DNA of 64,000 nt from Gracilimonas tropica DSM 19535 (GCF_000375425.1 NZ_AQXG01000004.1:62001-126000); one strand, 5' to 3'; positions 34,699-45,247 are shown, counted from the stretch's first letter. Notes: generated from the letters alone by a model not told the origin. Numbers and translations are program-made.

Positions 34699-37600
34699 TT
34701 ACTTGATCAGCAGCATTTTTCGTATCTGTGAGTAATTCTTATTTTGATCTCCATTAAAGTCTATTCGTAACAAATAGGTGCCACTGCTAAACTGACTGGC
34801 ATCCCAGGATACCTTATATCGACCTGCTTTTTGCTTGGTATCTACCACGGTTTGCACCAATTGTCCGAGAATATTGAAGACCTGAATCTTCACTTGTCCG
34901 GCTACAGGTAGATCGTAAGCAATATTAGTGCTTGGGTTAAATGGATTTGGATAATTTTGTTTCAGATCAAATTCAACAGGGATATCACCAAGAAGCTCTT
35001 CGTTAGAAGTGTAGGTCTGATTTACAAACTCAGTAATATCCGTTTCGTTGATCATAAATTTGTTGAAACTCATGTTACGAGTCCCTTCATTGCTTCCCTC
35101 CTCCTCGAAGTTAAAGCTGAGTGAAGCTAATACGCCAGATTTAGTGATCACTTTGTTTGCAGCAAGTGCGACCCTGATCGTATCTCCATCGATTCTATAA
35201 TCCATGCTGAATACATCCGCAAAGTCTGACCCTGCTAATTCTACTGATTTCACATTATGGCCGGGCAGAACTACATCAAATTCATTGGAAAGAATGTTGA
35301 TGTCTTCTTTATTCTCAATATTCATCAGAACATGATCATCCTCAACTTCATAAGAAAGAGCAATGGCTTCGGTCATGTCATAAGAAGCTCGTTTGCCTTG
35401 TCCCGGGAAGCCGGAAATATTGCCAACTACGAACTGCAGGATATAAGACGCATCCATGGCTGACACATCCCCATTTCCTGTCACATCCGCAGCAGCCAGT
35501 GCGTTTCCACTTAATGATATAGATCCCACAATTTGCTGAAGTACCGATGAAGCATCAAAAGCTGAGATGGTTCCGTTTTCGGTGACGTCTCCAAGAAGAA
35601 TCCCGTTTCGACCCGTTAAGAATGGCCGGTAGTCAACGGCTCCTTCGTTTACATTTATGTAATCACCCTGTCCATTTAAGTTTTGGTCTGAACCTTTATC
35701 TACCAAGGGTCCTGTAGGATCTCCCCAATAGTTATTCTCGGCCATAATGGTATTTGAATTGAACTTATTCATAGCTCCATTTTCGTTATCGTAGAAGTTG
35801 TTCAAGTGAAATACCGGGCTTCCTGAAGAATACCTTCCTATGTTTACACCATAATTATTGTTATGGATATCTGAACTTCTAACCGTCCCACTTGAGCTTC
35901 CATCAAATGAAAGACCATACGAATAGGCATAAGAAATTGCAGAAGAATCTACCAATGCATCAGAGTTATTAAAATTCAAACCATACTGACTGTATCTAAC
36001 AATGGTATTTTTTACAATACTGCTATCTGTAGACTGTCCATTAAAGTAAATCCGGTACCAATCGGATGGCTCTGGCACCACTCCTGTAGTATCCCGGTTG
36101 GTATTTCCTCCGTAGGTATCATCCTTAAAACTGGTAAAGACGATTTTATTATCAACTTCACCCATAGATAAGAAGGTACCTTCATTATCAATGCTGTGAC
36201 GACCATTGAACTTGACGATAGTTCCCGGGCTAACAACCAAGGAATCTCCTGAATTTACCCTGATTCCTTCATTAACTACGATAATATTATTGGTGTATCC
36301 AGCCGGCTTAGTTCCTCCTAAAACCCCTTGAATAGTACCTCTAAGATTGATAACACTATCAATTTTATTGTCTTGAATGACATTATCCTGATAGAAATTA
36401 CCCTGATCGTTTATGGTATTTGGTTTGCTTATGATTCCCGTTACACCAATCGGATACTCATTTCCTTCCAGGGTATCACTTACAATGTTGGCTCTTGAAC
36501 TGAGAATTCCCGTGCCTGCATTATTCGTGATGCGGTTTCCGGCAATGGTCAAAACGGTATCTGAGGTTGCTTCCTCTGTAACGGTGGCAAATAAACCGTG
36601 CAAACCATTGTTTGATATGTCATTGAACTGAAAAGTCATTGGTGCCGGTGCGTTGACCGCATAAATTCCTTCTCTTCCGTTATTGCTAATCTCAGTATTA
36701 CTGACCTCACGCAAGAAACCAAATTTATAGGAACTGGATGGCCCCCGATTCGTCCGAATGCCATAATCTTGATTATTTGATACCACCGAATTTCTTAAAG
36801 TCAGTGACGTACTGGCCGAACCGCTATAGTTTCTTACTTCAATACCATTTCGTGAGTTCGTGAAAGAAGAACTGTCAATGGTTACTTCGGTATTGTAGAA
36901 TGATAGGGCATAACTATAAGCATTTGAAGAATGTAGATTGTTCCAGGTAGGCACAATACTTTCTTCTCCACCATTATAGTAAATATTATCTCCACCATAT
37001 TTGATGATCATGTTGGAAAGATCACTGTATTTGGTGTTTTCGCCCGAGCTATGATCAAAATAAATCTGATTCCAGTCATAAGGCTTTGGAGAAACGGTAT
37101 CTCCCACTGCGGATGTTTTACCGCCAAAATTATCATCTCTGTAACTGGTGAATACTACGGGGTTACTATTAGTACCTAAAGATTTCAAAATACCATTGTA
37201 TACGTGGAATGTAGAACGGCCATCATGCCCTCCTTTTATGATAACTCCGGGGTCAATATTCAACGTATCTCCGTTATCTATTGCCCTGCTTCCTGTACTA
37301 AGCATATACACCCCTGAGGTGATCTGATCCGGAAAGTTGGCAGAAAGCGTGTCTTTCAAATATTCCTGATATAGCTCAATGGCATTATTATAGGTGTTAT
37401 TGGTAAAAATATTTCCATCATTACCAATATCATCCACATAACGATATCCTAATTTACCGTGCTGTGAAATTCCAAATTCGTTGCCATCAAAGGTATTATC
37501 AATAAACTTGGCGGCTGATGAGCGCACCCCTGCCTGACCATTGTCTGCAAAGGTATTTCCGGCTATTGAGATATCTTCCCGGTCCATATCCCGGTGGAAT

Positions 37601-40386
37601 ATCCATAATCCAAATTCATTATTATTGGAAATAGTATTACCTAAGATAGAAACTGCGCTTGCAGGATAGTTTAATTTCACTCCGGTATTATTACCGGTAA
37701 TGGTAGAATTTGATAATTCCTTCAAAGCATAATGAATGTAACTGCTTGAAGGGCCCCGGAATGTTTCTATACCCTGGTCTCCATTGTTACGAATAATTGA
37801 ATTGCGAACCGTCAATTCTCCCGTTGGTAAACTGGTTTGATAACTACGAGCATATATTCCCCAATCATCATTATTCTCGATGAGCGCATTATCGATGGTT
37901 AGCGTAGCATCATGAATTACTATGCCATGATTTGAACTATTCTGGATTGTAAGATTGGTAAAGTCGTTGGTATATGTTATAAAACCATAAATTTCAATTC
38001 CGGTTCTGGCGTACTTAACAATTACATGATCCAGTAATGACTGTTCTGTATCAGAATTAGTGTTGTCATCCAAAACTATGGCACTAGAATAATCTCCTTT
38101 ATCTGCAGAAGTTGTATCTGTTACCGGGTTATTGTTACCGTTGATCGTATCGTCTCTGTAACTGGTGAATGTGATTGGGTCTGCCTCTGTAGCATCAGCT
38201 ATCAATAAGCCTCTTACCCATAATCTTTGATTGTTCAGCATTTTGATAACCGTACCGGGCTCAATCGTTAAAGTATCCCCTTCCTCTACATTGTAAGATG
38301 TTTGATTTTGATACATGTACGAGCCGCTGGCAATACCGGCAGGTAATTCAGCACTCAACGTTCCTTTGAGCCCACGACCTAATAATTCCAAAGCATTCTG
38401 GTAATCATTGTTTGCAAAGGTATTATCGTCTGTTCCGGTAAGGTTGGTAAAGTTAAAATTGACGGGGCCCCAAATGCCTAAACCAAATTCATTCCCCTCA
38501 AAATTATTGCCATACATCCGTGCTTGAGTAGTTCTCAATCCTGTTTCTTTGTTATTCAGGAATGAGTTATTGACAATCTCTACCTCTTCAGTAGAAGCAT
38601 TAGGAGTGTAAATATGAGCACCCGACAAGTTGTTGCTCTCGATAGTATTATTGGCAAAGTAGAGGCTGCTATTATTTCCACTCGTCATATCAAAACCGTA
38701 ATCTCCGTTGTGTGACATCGTCGAATTTGTAACGCTGTCTACAACAGCTGTGGCATTACTGTAATTATCAATATACACCCCGGATCTGCTGTTGTAACTA
38801 AACTCTGAGCTATCAATACTAACGGTAAAACTTGATCCACTTCCAACATTTACAAAAAGACCATGATCCTGATTTCTCTGGGCAACTACATTTTTGATAT
38901 CTACAGAAGTTGATACTTCAAATCCATGGTTACCGTTCGCATTAGATACTATATTCTGAAAAACCTCAGGTACAGCAGTAATTCGAACCCCTGTTCTTGA
39001 GTTATTGTCAACAAACATATTTTTTAGTTGAACACTCGGACTTTCAATATTTACAGCCGTTCCACCTGAACCTGCGTACCGAACATTCACGTAATTCAAT
39101 ACTGATGAAGTTCCAGAATTGGTAAGACTCAAATAGTTCCATTCGCCCGGAGAAGGCATACTGTTTCGTCCATCTCCATTGGTATCTCCCCCATACACAT
39201 CATCCGTGATAGAGGTAAAGGCGATTACGCTATCTTGCTTACCATCAGCATACATAGTTCCGTTAATCGTCAAATATCGACCGGATTGAAACTTGATATT
39301 TGTACCGGGTTCAATGTAAAGAGTATCATTAGTAGCCAATGAAATATTATTTGCTACCACATATACCGTGTCCGCATATAACGTGTCGTTACCGGCAAAG
39401 TTCAAAGTAAGCTCCTTGGTGGGTAAGTTTGCTGTACCCGATAACCAGGGGTCAAAATCTACATTGTTGCTAACATCATCCCCGATACCAGCTGGGTTGG
39501 TTAGATTACTCGGACCGGAGCGAGCTCCCCAATAATTATATTCTGCTTTTACACCTGAAGCTCCTTCATTGATCAGTCCCCAAGTAGTATTCCCTTCAAT
39601 TGAGTTATCCTCAATAAGCGGTGAGTTTGAACCGGCTTCAATTACCCGAACCCCGATATTATTACCACGAATGCTATTGAATTTCACTTCTGCTGTAGAT
39701 CCATTATCCATGAAAATACCAACCCCGTTTGTATCAATGGTTGATGCTGTAATGGTAGGAGAAGCATTAATAGGTACCCGAATACCTCCTTGTGTATTCC
39801 GATATACCATAGAAGAATCAACGGTATAACTCAAAGACAGATCTGAAAAGATTCCGTATCCGCCGTTATCCCGAAATGTAGATTTAAAAATATCAGGACT
39901 TGAAGCTCTCAGATCAATACCATGCAAATTACTGTACTGAAAAACACTATTCGTAATATCCACAGCATAAGCCCCGGTAGTGTATGAGATAAGTGCTCCG
40001 CCTGTACCTGCTCCTCCATATTCCAGAATTACATGGTCAATGACAGATCCTACATTTGAGTTATTATTGAACCGTATGGTATTCCAATCACCCGGACTTT
40101 TGATTGAGGCACTCGATGTGAATAGAATCTCATCAGTCTCTGTACCATCTGCCACTAAAGCTCCATTCACCAATAATGAAGTTCCTGAGTTAAATTGTAC
40201 TTCCACCCCAGGCTCTATGGTTAGTGTGACCCCGGAAGCAACTGTAACTGTACCCGTTACCTGATATGGACTATTTGCAAGTGTCCATGTTGTAGAAGTT
40301 GTGAGTGTATCTGAAACGTTCGTTTGAGCTTGGCTTGCAATGATAGTAAACATGACAAGCAGGAAAGATAGTAGAAACCTTTTCAT
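34699..40386 (-). CDS. Giant secreted parallel beta-helix protein with dockerin, cohesin-like module and T9SS tail
   Basis: An 1895-residue surface protein. A signal peptide (about 1-20, ends SQAQ) is followed by five long right-handed beta-helix units of roughly 250-350 residues. Each opens with a cap like DTLTIEPGTVIKF..G..L.V.G.L.ADG and then FTS..DD..GG.TN.D, ahead of many N/S-rich short rungs. A type I dockerin-like pair of calcium loops lies at about 1594-1659 (GDVTENGTISAFDASSVLQQ and ADVTGNGDVSAMDASYILQF). A cohesin-like module (about 1670-1790) and the Por-secretion tail ([20 protein letters not shown] to IRKMLLIK) follow. The helices resemble pectate-lyase/NosD folds. No catalytic set is evident. 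It could bind or cleave polysaccharide or serve as a structural adhesin. Confidence 0.85.
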   Translation of the reverse strand: MKRFLLSFLLVMFTIIASQAQTNVSDTLTTSTTWTLANSPYQVTGTVTVASGVTLTIEPGVEVQFNSGTSLLVNGALVADGTETDEILFTSSASIKSPGDWNTIRFNNNSNVGSVIDHVILEYGGAGTGGALISYTTGAYAVDITNSVFQYSNLHGIDLRASSPDIFKSTFRDNGGYGIFSDLSLSYTVDSSMVYRNTQGGIRVPINASPTITASTIDTNGVGIFMDNGSTAEVKFNSIRGNNIGVRVIEAGSNSPLIEDNSIEGNTTWGLINEGASGVKAEYNYWGARSGPSNLTNPAGIGDDVSNNVDFDPWLSGTANLPTKELTLNFAGNDTLYADTVYVVANNISLATNDTLYIEPGTNIKFQSGRYLTINGTMYADGKQDSVIAFTSITDDVYGGDTNGDGRNSMPSPGEWNYLSLTNSGTSSVLNYVNVRYAGSGGTAVNIESPSVQLKNMFVDNNSRTGVRITAVPEVFQNIVSNANGNHGFEVSTSVDIKNVVAQRNQDHGLFVNVGSGSSFTVSIDSSEFSYNSRSGVYIDNYSNATAVVDSVTNSTMSHNGDYGFDMTSGNNSSLYFANNTIESNNLSGAHIYTPNASTEEVEIVNNSFLNNKETGLRTTQARMYGNNFEGNEFGLGIWGPVNFNFTNLTGTDDNTFANNDYQNALELLGRGLKGTLSAELPAGIASGSYMYQNQTSYNVEEGDTLTIEPGTVIKMLNNQRLWVRGLLIADATEADPITFTSYRDDTINGNNNPVTDTTSADKGDYSSAIVLDDNTNSDTEQSLLDHVIVKYARTGIEIYGFITYTNDFTNLTIQNSSNHGIVIHDATLTIDNALIENNDDWGIYARSYQTSLPTGELTVRNSIIRNNGDQGIETFRGPSSSYIHYALKELSNSTITGNNTGVKLNYPASAVSILGNTISNNNEFGLWIFHRDMDREDISIAGNTFADNGQAGVRSSAAKFIDNTFDGNEFGISQHGKLGYRYVDDIGNDGNIFTNNTYNNAIELYQEYLKDTLSANFPDQITSGVYMLSTGSRAIDNGDTLNIDPGVIIKGGHDGRSTFHVYNGILKSLGTNSNPVVFTSYRDDNFGGKTSAVGDTVSPKPYDWNQIYFDHSSGENTKYSDLSNMIIKYGGDNIYYNGGEESIVPTWNNLHSSNAYSYALSFYNTEVTIDSSSFTNSRNGIEVRNYSGSASTSLTLRNSVVSNNQDYGIRTNRGPSSSYKFGFLREVSNTEISNNGREGIYAVNAPAPMTFQFNDISNNGLHGLFATVTEEATSDTVLTIAGNRITNNAGTGILSSRANIVSDTLEGNEYPIGVTGIISKPNTINDQGNFYQDNVIQDNKIDSVINLRGTIQGVLGGTKPAGYTNNIIVVNEGIRVNSGDSLVVSPGTIVKFNGRHSIDNEGTFLSMGEVDNKIVFTSFKDDTYGGNTNRDTTGVVPEPSDWYRIYFNGQSTDSSIVKNTIVRYSQYGLNFNNSDALVDSSAISYAYSYGLSFDGSSSGTVRSSDIHNNNYGVNIGRYSSGSPVFHLNNFYDNENGAMNKFNSNTIMAENNYWGDPTGPLVDKGSDQNLNGQGDYINVNEGAVDYRPFLTGRNGILLGDVTENGTISAFDASSVLQQIVGSISLSGNALAAADVTGNGDVSAMDASYILQFVVGNISGFPGQGKRASYDMTEAIALSYEVEDDHVLMNIENKEDINILSNEFDVVLPGHNVKSVELAGSDFADVFSMDYRIDGDTIRVALAANKVITKSGVLASLSFNFEEEGSNEGTRNMSFNKFMINETDITEFVNQTYTSNEELLGDIPVEFDLKQNYPNPFNPSTNIAYDLPVAGQVKIQVFNILGQLVQTVVDTKQKAGRYKVSWDASQFSSGTYLLRIDFNGDQNKNYSQIRKMLLIK

Positions 40387-40556
40387 TTGTACCTGGTTTG
40401 ATTTAAAATAGTTGTTGTAAAGAAATTGAATAATCAGTGCTTAATCACTACCCGAATATGTAGTATTTATACTTTACAGAATACAATACGAAAAAGATTT
40501 GGGTTTTAGGTCATCGAATCTTCTATTTGTCTACTTTTATGAATCATATCAGAAAA

Positions 40557-40586
40557 AAAGCCGATTCAAGTACTTGAATCGGCTTT
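40557..40586 (-). terminator. Terminator of the FG-GAP protein gene
   Basis: A perfect 30-base palindrome (arms AAAGCCGATTCAAGT and its exact complement) with an A-rich plus-strand left flank, 28 bases after the minus-strand stop. It separates this gene from the beta-helix operon. Confidence 0.9.
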
Positions 40587-40613
40587 AATACAGTTCGTTT
40601 TATTTTCTTTTCT

Positions 40614-42437
40614 TTATTTGATCAGCATCATCCGTCGTGTTTGGGAGAAACTTCCAGCAGAGATCCTGTAGATATAGATTCCGGAGGAGAGATTGCCGGC
40701 ATCAAACCTCGCCGTATGATTTCCGGCTTGTTTCCTGCTGTTTACAATCGTGGCAACTTCCCTTCCCAATAGGTCATACACACTTAACCTTACTTCAGCT
40801 GCTTCCGGCAGTGCATAGGAAATATTCGTACTTGGGTTAAACGGATTTGGATAATTTTGTTTTAATCTAAAGTCTGTTACCCTCTTAGTCACTCGTTCAT
40901 TCGAAACCGGAACCCCATCAAGGTTATCGATCACGTATAAATATTCCCGCTCACCAAAAATGTTACCGCCAACAATCATATCCGCAGAATCATCACCATT
41001 TAAATCTGCCATATAAACCAATCTCCCACCAATACCACTTGCATTCTCGAATTGATCTCTTTCGCCATAAATGGTGAAGCCTTGTTCTTCCGTAAGCTCG
41101 AGCAAAGTGATTTCTGCTTCAAGATTATCCTGAGCCCCAAATATCAGATAGGTGTTTCCCGTTCTTCTGCCATCATCACTGCCTGAACCAATGAGCAGGT
41201 CTGCAACACCATCGTTATTCACATCACCGGTAGCAAGCGTTCTTCCAATTTCATGGGTTTGAAAATCTTCATCACTAATGGTAATCGTTGTAATTCCGCT
41301 AATAGAAGACAATGTATCGGTATCAACCTGTAGTACGGAATCCACTTCCATTCCCGGGAAAACGTAAATCAAACCGTTAGCATCTCCTGAAGCACCGTCA
41401 TCATTTATATCACTAAATGGAGCTCCAACAATGAGGTCATCCATACCGTCGTTGTTCATATCGGCAGTTTCTATGGCAAAACCCATGGCTTCTTCATTGC
41501 CTCGGGCATTAATGAACTTTACTTGCCCTTCCTCTAAAGAAAATACATCTACATCCTCAGCAGGAAATTCATCCATCCCGTAAATGAGAACCACCATTCC
41601 TCGGTCAGAACTATTAGCAGGATCCGTCATTGCAAAATCTACCAAGCCATCTCCGTTAAAATCACCGGTTGCGATCTTGCGGTTTGTACTTATGCTGGGA
41701 TAATCTGCCTCAATTCGGAATACCGTCTCATAGTCTGCAGAGAACTCTAAATTTTCTGAGATATCAGTACTCTGAATACCTTCAGTACTTCCATAAACTC
41801 CAATTAACAGTTCTCCGCCATTATTCAAAAACAGCAAATCATCAATCTCATCCCCGTTTACATCCGCAACATCTACATCCATTCCAAGCCGGTTAGAGTT
41901 ATTGGCTCCTTCTACGGTAAATCCCTGCTCATTGCTCATTTCGGTTACATTTAACTCTGCCTCAAAAGGTTCATCTGTTCCATGAATGATGGTAATGCTG
42001 CCTGTATCTAAGGAGCCGCCTCCTGCGAGTCCGATTACGATATCGTCGAACCCGTCATCATTAAAATCTCCCGTGGCCAGGGCTACACCATCTTCTGCCT
42101 GCTGGCTTGTGAATCCCCGGATACGAAATCCTATGGTACCATCGAAGTCTGAACCAAAAGATGATGTTCTCAGCTCGGTATCTTCCCGGTCTGCATCTCC
42201 AAAAACGACAAACATAGAGGGCCCGGAAGCAAATATAAGATCTTCCAATCCGTCCCCGTTGATATCACCTGAAGCTGCTGCATTGTAGGAAGCATATTCT
42301 AAATAATTGGTAAAACCCATTTGCTCGGTCTCGAAATCGTCGATTTCGTAACTGACCTGTGCTAAAACTTCTGTTAATGTGCTTGACAATATCACTATGA
42401 GAACAAGTGATTTGATGAATAGTATTGTTTGCTTCAT
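40614..42437 (-). CDS. Secreted FG-GAP/integrin-alpha-like beta-propeller protein with T9SS tail
   Basis: A 607-residue surface protein. A signal peptide (about 1-27, ends VLAQ) precedes about seven FG-GAP repeats with calcium loops, for example [57 protein letters not shown] and [20 protein letters not shown]. They should form an integrin-alpha-type propeller. The Por-secretion tail ([20 protein letters not shown] to RRMMLIK) closes the protein. Such propellers usually mediate adhesion or ligand binding, and no enzyme domain is seen. The tail-coding DNA is nearly duplicated in the gene at 42715. Confidence 0.88.
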   Translation of the reverse strand: MKQTILFIKSLVLIVILSSTLTEVLAQVSYEIDDFETEQMGFTNYLEYASYNAAASGDINGDGLEDLIFASGPSMFVVFGDADREDTELRTSSFGSDFDGTIGFRIRGFTSQQAEDGVALATGDFNDDGFDDIVIGLAGGGSLDTGSITIIHGTDEPFEAELNVTEMSNEQGFTVEGANNSNRLGMDVDVADVNGDEIDDLLFLNNGGELLIGVYGSTEGIQSTDISENLEFSADYETVFRIEADYPSISTNRKIATGDFNGDGLVDFAMTDPANSSDRGMVVLIYGMDEFPAEDVDVFSLEEGQVKFINARGNEEAMGFAIETADMNNDGMDDLIVGAPFSDINDDGASGDANGLIYVFPGMEVDSVLQVDTDTLSSISGITTITISDEDFQTHEIGRTLATGDVNNDGVADLLIGSGSDDGRRTGNTYLIFGAQDNLEAEITLLELTEEQGFTIYGERDQFENASGIGGRLVYMADLNGDDSADMIVGGNIFGEREYLYVIDNLDGVPVSNERVTKRVTDFRLKQNYPNPFNPSTNISYALPEAAEVRLSVYDLLGREVATIVNSRKQAGNHTARFDAGNLSSGIYIYRISAGSFSQTRRMMLIK

Positions 42438-42714
42438 ATCTAATTTCTTTTGTTGATAATAGTTTTTTGCCCTAATAATTACAGCATGAACAACATATAT
42501 CTTTTTATATTTACTAAAACTGCATAAAAAGGTAGTTTTTTTAGGATATATCTATTCAACTTAAGCTTAAGCTGCTACAAGTGGATATTCTCAAAAAAGC
42601 AGTGTGTGCTATGACAGATAGGTATTCATCATGGGATAGAGTGATTAGTTTCCCTCATAAAAAAAGCCGATTCAATTTCTTGAACCGGCTTTCCAAAGCT
42701 AAATTTGGCTTTTC
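42438..42714. other. Intergenic region between two T9SS cargo genes
   Basis: A 277-base AT-rich spacer that contains the upstream region of the FG-GAP gene and the terminator of the Tyr-rich protein gene (42663-42692). No further gene seen. Confidence 0.5.
42663..42692 (-). terminator. Terminator of the Tyr-rich T9SS cargo gene
   Basis: The stem AAAGCCGATTCAA / TTGAACCGGCTTT around TTTC has one mismatch and an A-rich plus-strand flank. It is related in sequence to the two other terminators that follow T9SS-tail genes here. Confidence 0.88.
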
Positions 42715-45066
42715 TTATTTAATTAGCATCATTTGTCGTGTTTGGGAGAAACTTCCGGCTGAGATCCGGTAGATGTAGATCCCGGAGGAGAGGCTTCCGG
42801 CATCAAACCTTGCCGTATGATTACCGGCTTGCTTCCTGCTATTGACAATCGTAGCAACTTCCCTTCCCAACATATCATACACACTGAGTTTGACCTCTGC
42901 GGCTTCCGGCAGTGAATAGGAAATATTCGTGCTTGGGTTAAACGGATTTGGATAATTTTGGGCCAGCTTAAATTCAACGGGTAGTTCTTCGAGTTCATTT
43001 GAGGTAGTAAATGAAGCCACTACCGGATCCGAAGCTAAACCAAAGTTTCGGTTCTCATCTACGGCTATTACCACGTATTCATAGCTCCCCTGTTCTGCCG
43101 GTCTGTTGATCTCAATATTTGTCGAATTGGTAAAGCCTAACGAGTTTTCCAGGTTATATTCACCATCTTCCAATAAGTACACATGATAACCATCTACATC
43201 CGGGGCATTAACTGCATCCCAGGTAAAGGTCATGGTATTTTCAACATTGTTGCTATTCAGATTTACAGAATTAACTTTTGCTGGCGCAATGTTATCTTCA
43301 GCGTAGCCCATCATAGAAGGAGTAGCTCCCAAAATAGCCCCACCGGCACCATGAATGGTTACCATAAATTGAAAGGAATTATCAGCACCAGGTTCCTCAT
43401 CCGAGGGTTTGGTATCATACACCGGTACTGTTGCGGTTGAGCCGGCTCCTTCAAAATATTCGGAGCGATGAATGTTTTCCCAATTCTCTCCATTTTTCAC
43501 CCAGACTAACCAATATTTGGTATTGATATCGGTACTTCCAACAAGAAGTCCATCCAAGGCTATTTCAATATAACCACCTTGGTCATTTGGTCGGTCCCCA
43601 AGAGAACTGATATTGATAAATGGGGTACTTTCAGGCTTTTCGGTGGTGTAATTATATTGCTCATATCCATCGAAATAGGTCGTCTCTCCATAAGAATAAG
43701 AGTAAGTCACCTTGGTTCTGTATCCATCTGCATCATACTCATACTCTGTGGTATTGCTGTAATCCAATACTCCTTCATAGTAATATTTACTGACATCCTT
43801 GGTACGATAATTATTTTCATCATACTCGTACTCATAACCGCTTGTAGGAATCCATTCTTGAGTATTACTATCCCAATAATAGTTGTAACTGGATAGCATA
43901 TACCCTTCAGTATTAGCCGCCCAGGTTGTTCTTCCAGAATTGACCCACTCACCTAAATCAAAATCATAATATTGAAAGATGCTTTCAGTTTGATACCCAT
44001 TCTCATCATAGGTATAGAGCCATCTAAATGATGCCTCAAACCAAACTTCATTCTCAAAATCCCAATTATGGTAGTTCTCTACTAAAATATTTCCGTTTAC
44101 ATCTGTAGAATCTATATCATATTTAAATTTGTAGGCCAGATCACCGGTTTCTGTATCATAATCTTCGACTAATTGCTCATCCCAAAAGCCTTCCTCGGTA
44201 TAGGCGTTGGTTATTTCACGATATACTTCCCAGGCTCCATTCTGCCAATTGAAGTAGGATGAACCTAACCAAGCTCCTTCCGCATCATAATTGTATTCTC
44301 CTTTCCATTCATTATACCATATGTCACCTTCTCTGTATTGATCAACTATCGAGGACCGGTATCCACTTTCATCGTAGCTATAATTTGACCGATAGTTTTC
44401 CGATTCCACCTCACCATATTCGGTAGTGTACATTTCGTAGTAGGCAGCACTGGTAAGATTCCCCATTTCATCGATCCAATACTCACTCTCATAAATATCT
44501 TGCCAGCCGGTAGATGCATAATCATAGTAATCTTTATATGAATAATATGAGGTATCAGATGCTAAATTGAACGAACTCACATAGCCGGGCATCCAGTCTC
44601 CATCTACATATTGCGCTACCTCATTCTGAGTAATATTTCCATCTTCATCCTCAGAGTACATATAGTATGCCCTTTCAGATAATACGGCATCCTCCAATGT
44701 TCCGCTTTCCTCCCACACATCATACCACATGGACGATTCCAGCCATTTTTCATTCACTACCTTGCGCATTTTTTTTCGTTGAGCGATTTTTGACTCATTT
44801 TCAGCTATCGACAACATGAACCTGGTTTCCAAGTCCATTCCACGCATTCCTTCTGTCCTAAGCTTTAAATTTTTCAAGAAGGATGCATCATCCCTTGCTA
44901 CTTTCAGGAACTTTTCTGCCCCCATTTTATCAATCATTGTTTCAATGTTGCTTTCGTTTTGTAGTACCATTTCTGAATTTTGGGCAAATACATGGCTAGT
45001 TCCCATTATTACCACAAAAAAAGACATAGCAAGTACGTAAAGCGAATATGTAACTTTAGCTTTCAT
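42715..45066 (-). CDS. Secreted Tyr/Trp-rich repeat protein with FN3-like domain and T9SS tail
   Basis: I do not recognise the main domain. The 783-residue product has a signal peptide (about 1-29, ends VFAQ) and a helical charged stretch (about 35-105). A long Tyr-, Trp- and Asp-rich region follows (about 110-490), built from short beta-type repeats that resemble YD/Rhs-like units, for example YDENGYQTESIFQYYDFDLG and YEYDADGYRTKVTYSYSYG. An Ig/FN3-like part follows (about 600-690: APAKVNSVNLNSNNVEN and FTWDAVNAPDVDGYHVYL). The Por-secretion tail ends it. The repeats are not canonical toxin-shell YD repeats, and no toxin domain is attached. A surface binding or structural role is inferred. 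Confidence 0.8.
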   Translation of the reverse strand: MKAKVTYSLYVLAMSFFVVIMGTSHVFAQNSEMVLQNESNIETMIDKMGAEKFLKVARDDASFLKNLKLRTEGMRGMDLETRFMLSIAENESKIAQRKKMRKVVNEKWLESSMWYDVWEESGTLEDAVLSERAYYMYSEDEDGNITQNEVAQYVDGDWMPGYVSSFNLASDTSYYSYKDYYDYASTGWQDIYESEYWIDEMGNLTSAAYYEMYTTEYGEVESENYRSNYSYDESGYRSSIVDQYREGDIWYNEWKGEYNYDAEGAWLGSSYFNWQNGAWEVYREITNAYTEEGFWDEQLVEDYDTETGDLAYKFKYDIDSTDVNGNILVENYHNWDFENEVWFEASFRWLYTYDENGYQTESIFQYYDFDLGEWVNSGRTTWAANTEGYMLSSYNYYWDSNTQEWIPTSGYEYEYDENNYRTKDVSKYYYEGVLDYSNTTEYEYDADGYRTKVTYSYSYGETTYFDGYEQYNYTTEKPESTPFINISSLGDRPNDQGGYIEIALDGLLVGSTDINTKYWLVWVKNGENWENIHRSEYFEGAGSTATVPVYDTKPSDEEPGADNSFQFMVTIHGAGGAILGATPSMMGYAEDNIAPAKVNSVNLNSNNVENTMTFTWDAVNAPDVDGYHVYLLEDGEYNLENSLGFTNSTNIEINRPAEQGSYEYVVIAVDENRNFGLASDPVVASFTTSNELEELPVEFKLAQNYPNPFNPSTNISYSLPEAAEVKLSVYDMLGREVATIVNSRKQAGNHTARFDAGSLSSGIYIYRISAGSFSQTRQMMLIK

Positions 45067-45239
45067 TTTATTATGTATTAAGTTAGCGGGTCCGAAAACC
45101 CAATTAGATATTACCCCAGCTTATACCCCAAGCCGAGCATATATTTTTGATATTTCTTTAATAACAATTTTCCTAAAGCATTTCAATGCATAGATATGCA
45201 GTAATTGCTAAAGCAGAAACATTTGTTTTAAATCAGTTG

Positions 45240-45247
45240 TACCTTTG
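45240..45247 (+). promoter_or_regulatory. Candidate -7 box upstream of purK
   Basis: TACCTTTG matches the TAnnTTTG -7 consensus of Bacteroidota promoters, 35 bases before the purK ATG. A good -33 TTG at the standard distance is not obvious. Confidence 0.35.

Noticed and set aside
30602-45066. Long plus-strand frames opposite the giant T9SS genes
   Set aside because: They are antisense shadows. The minus-strand products have signal peptides, domain repeats and T9SS tails; the plus-strand translations have none.
42715-45066. Rhs/YD-repeat polymorphic toxin
   Set aside because: No Rhs core, no DPxG-like cleavage site and no variable C-terminal toxin; the chain ends in a T9SS sorting tail.
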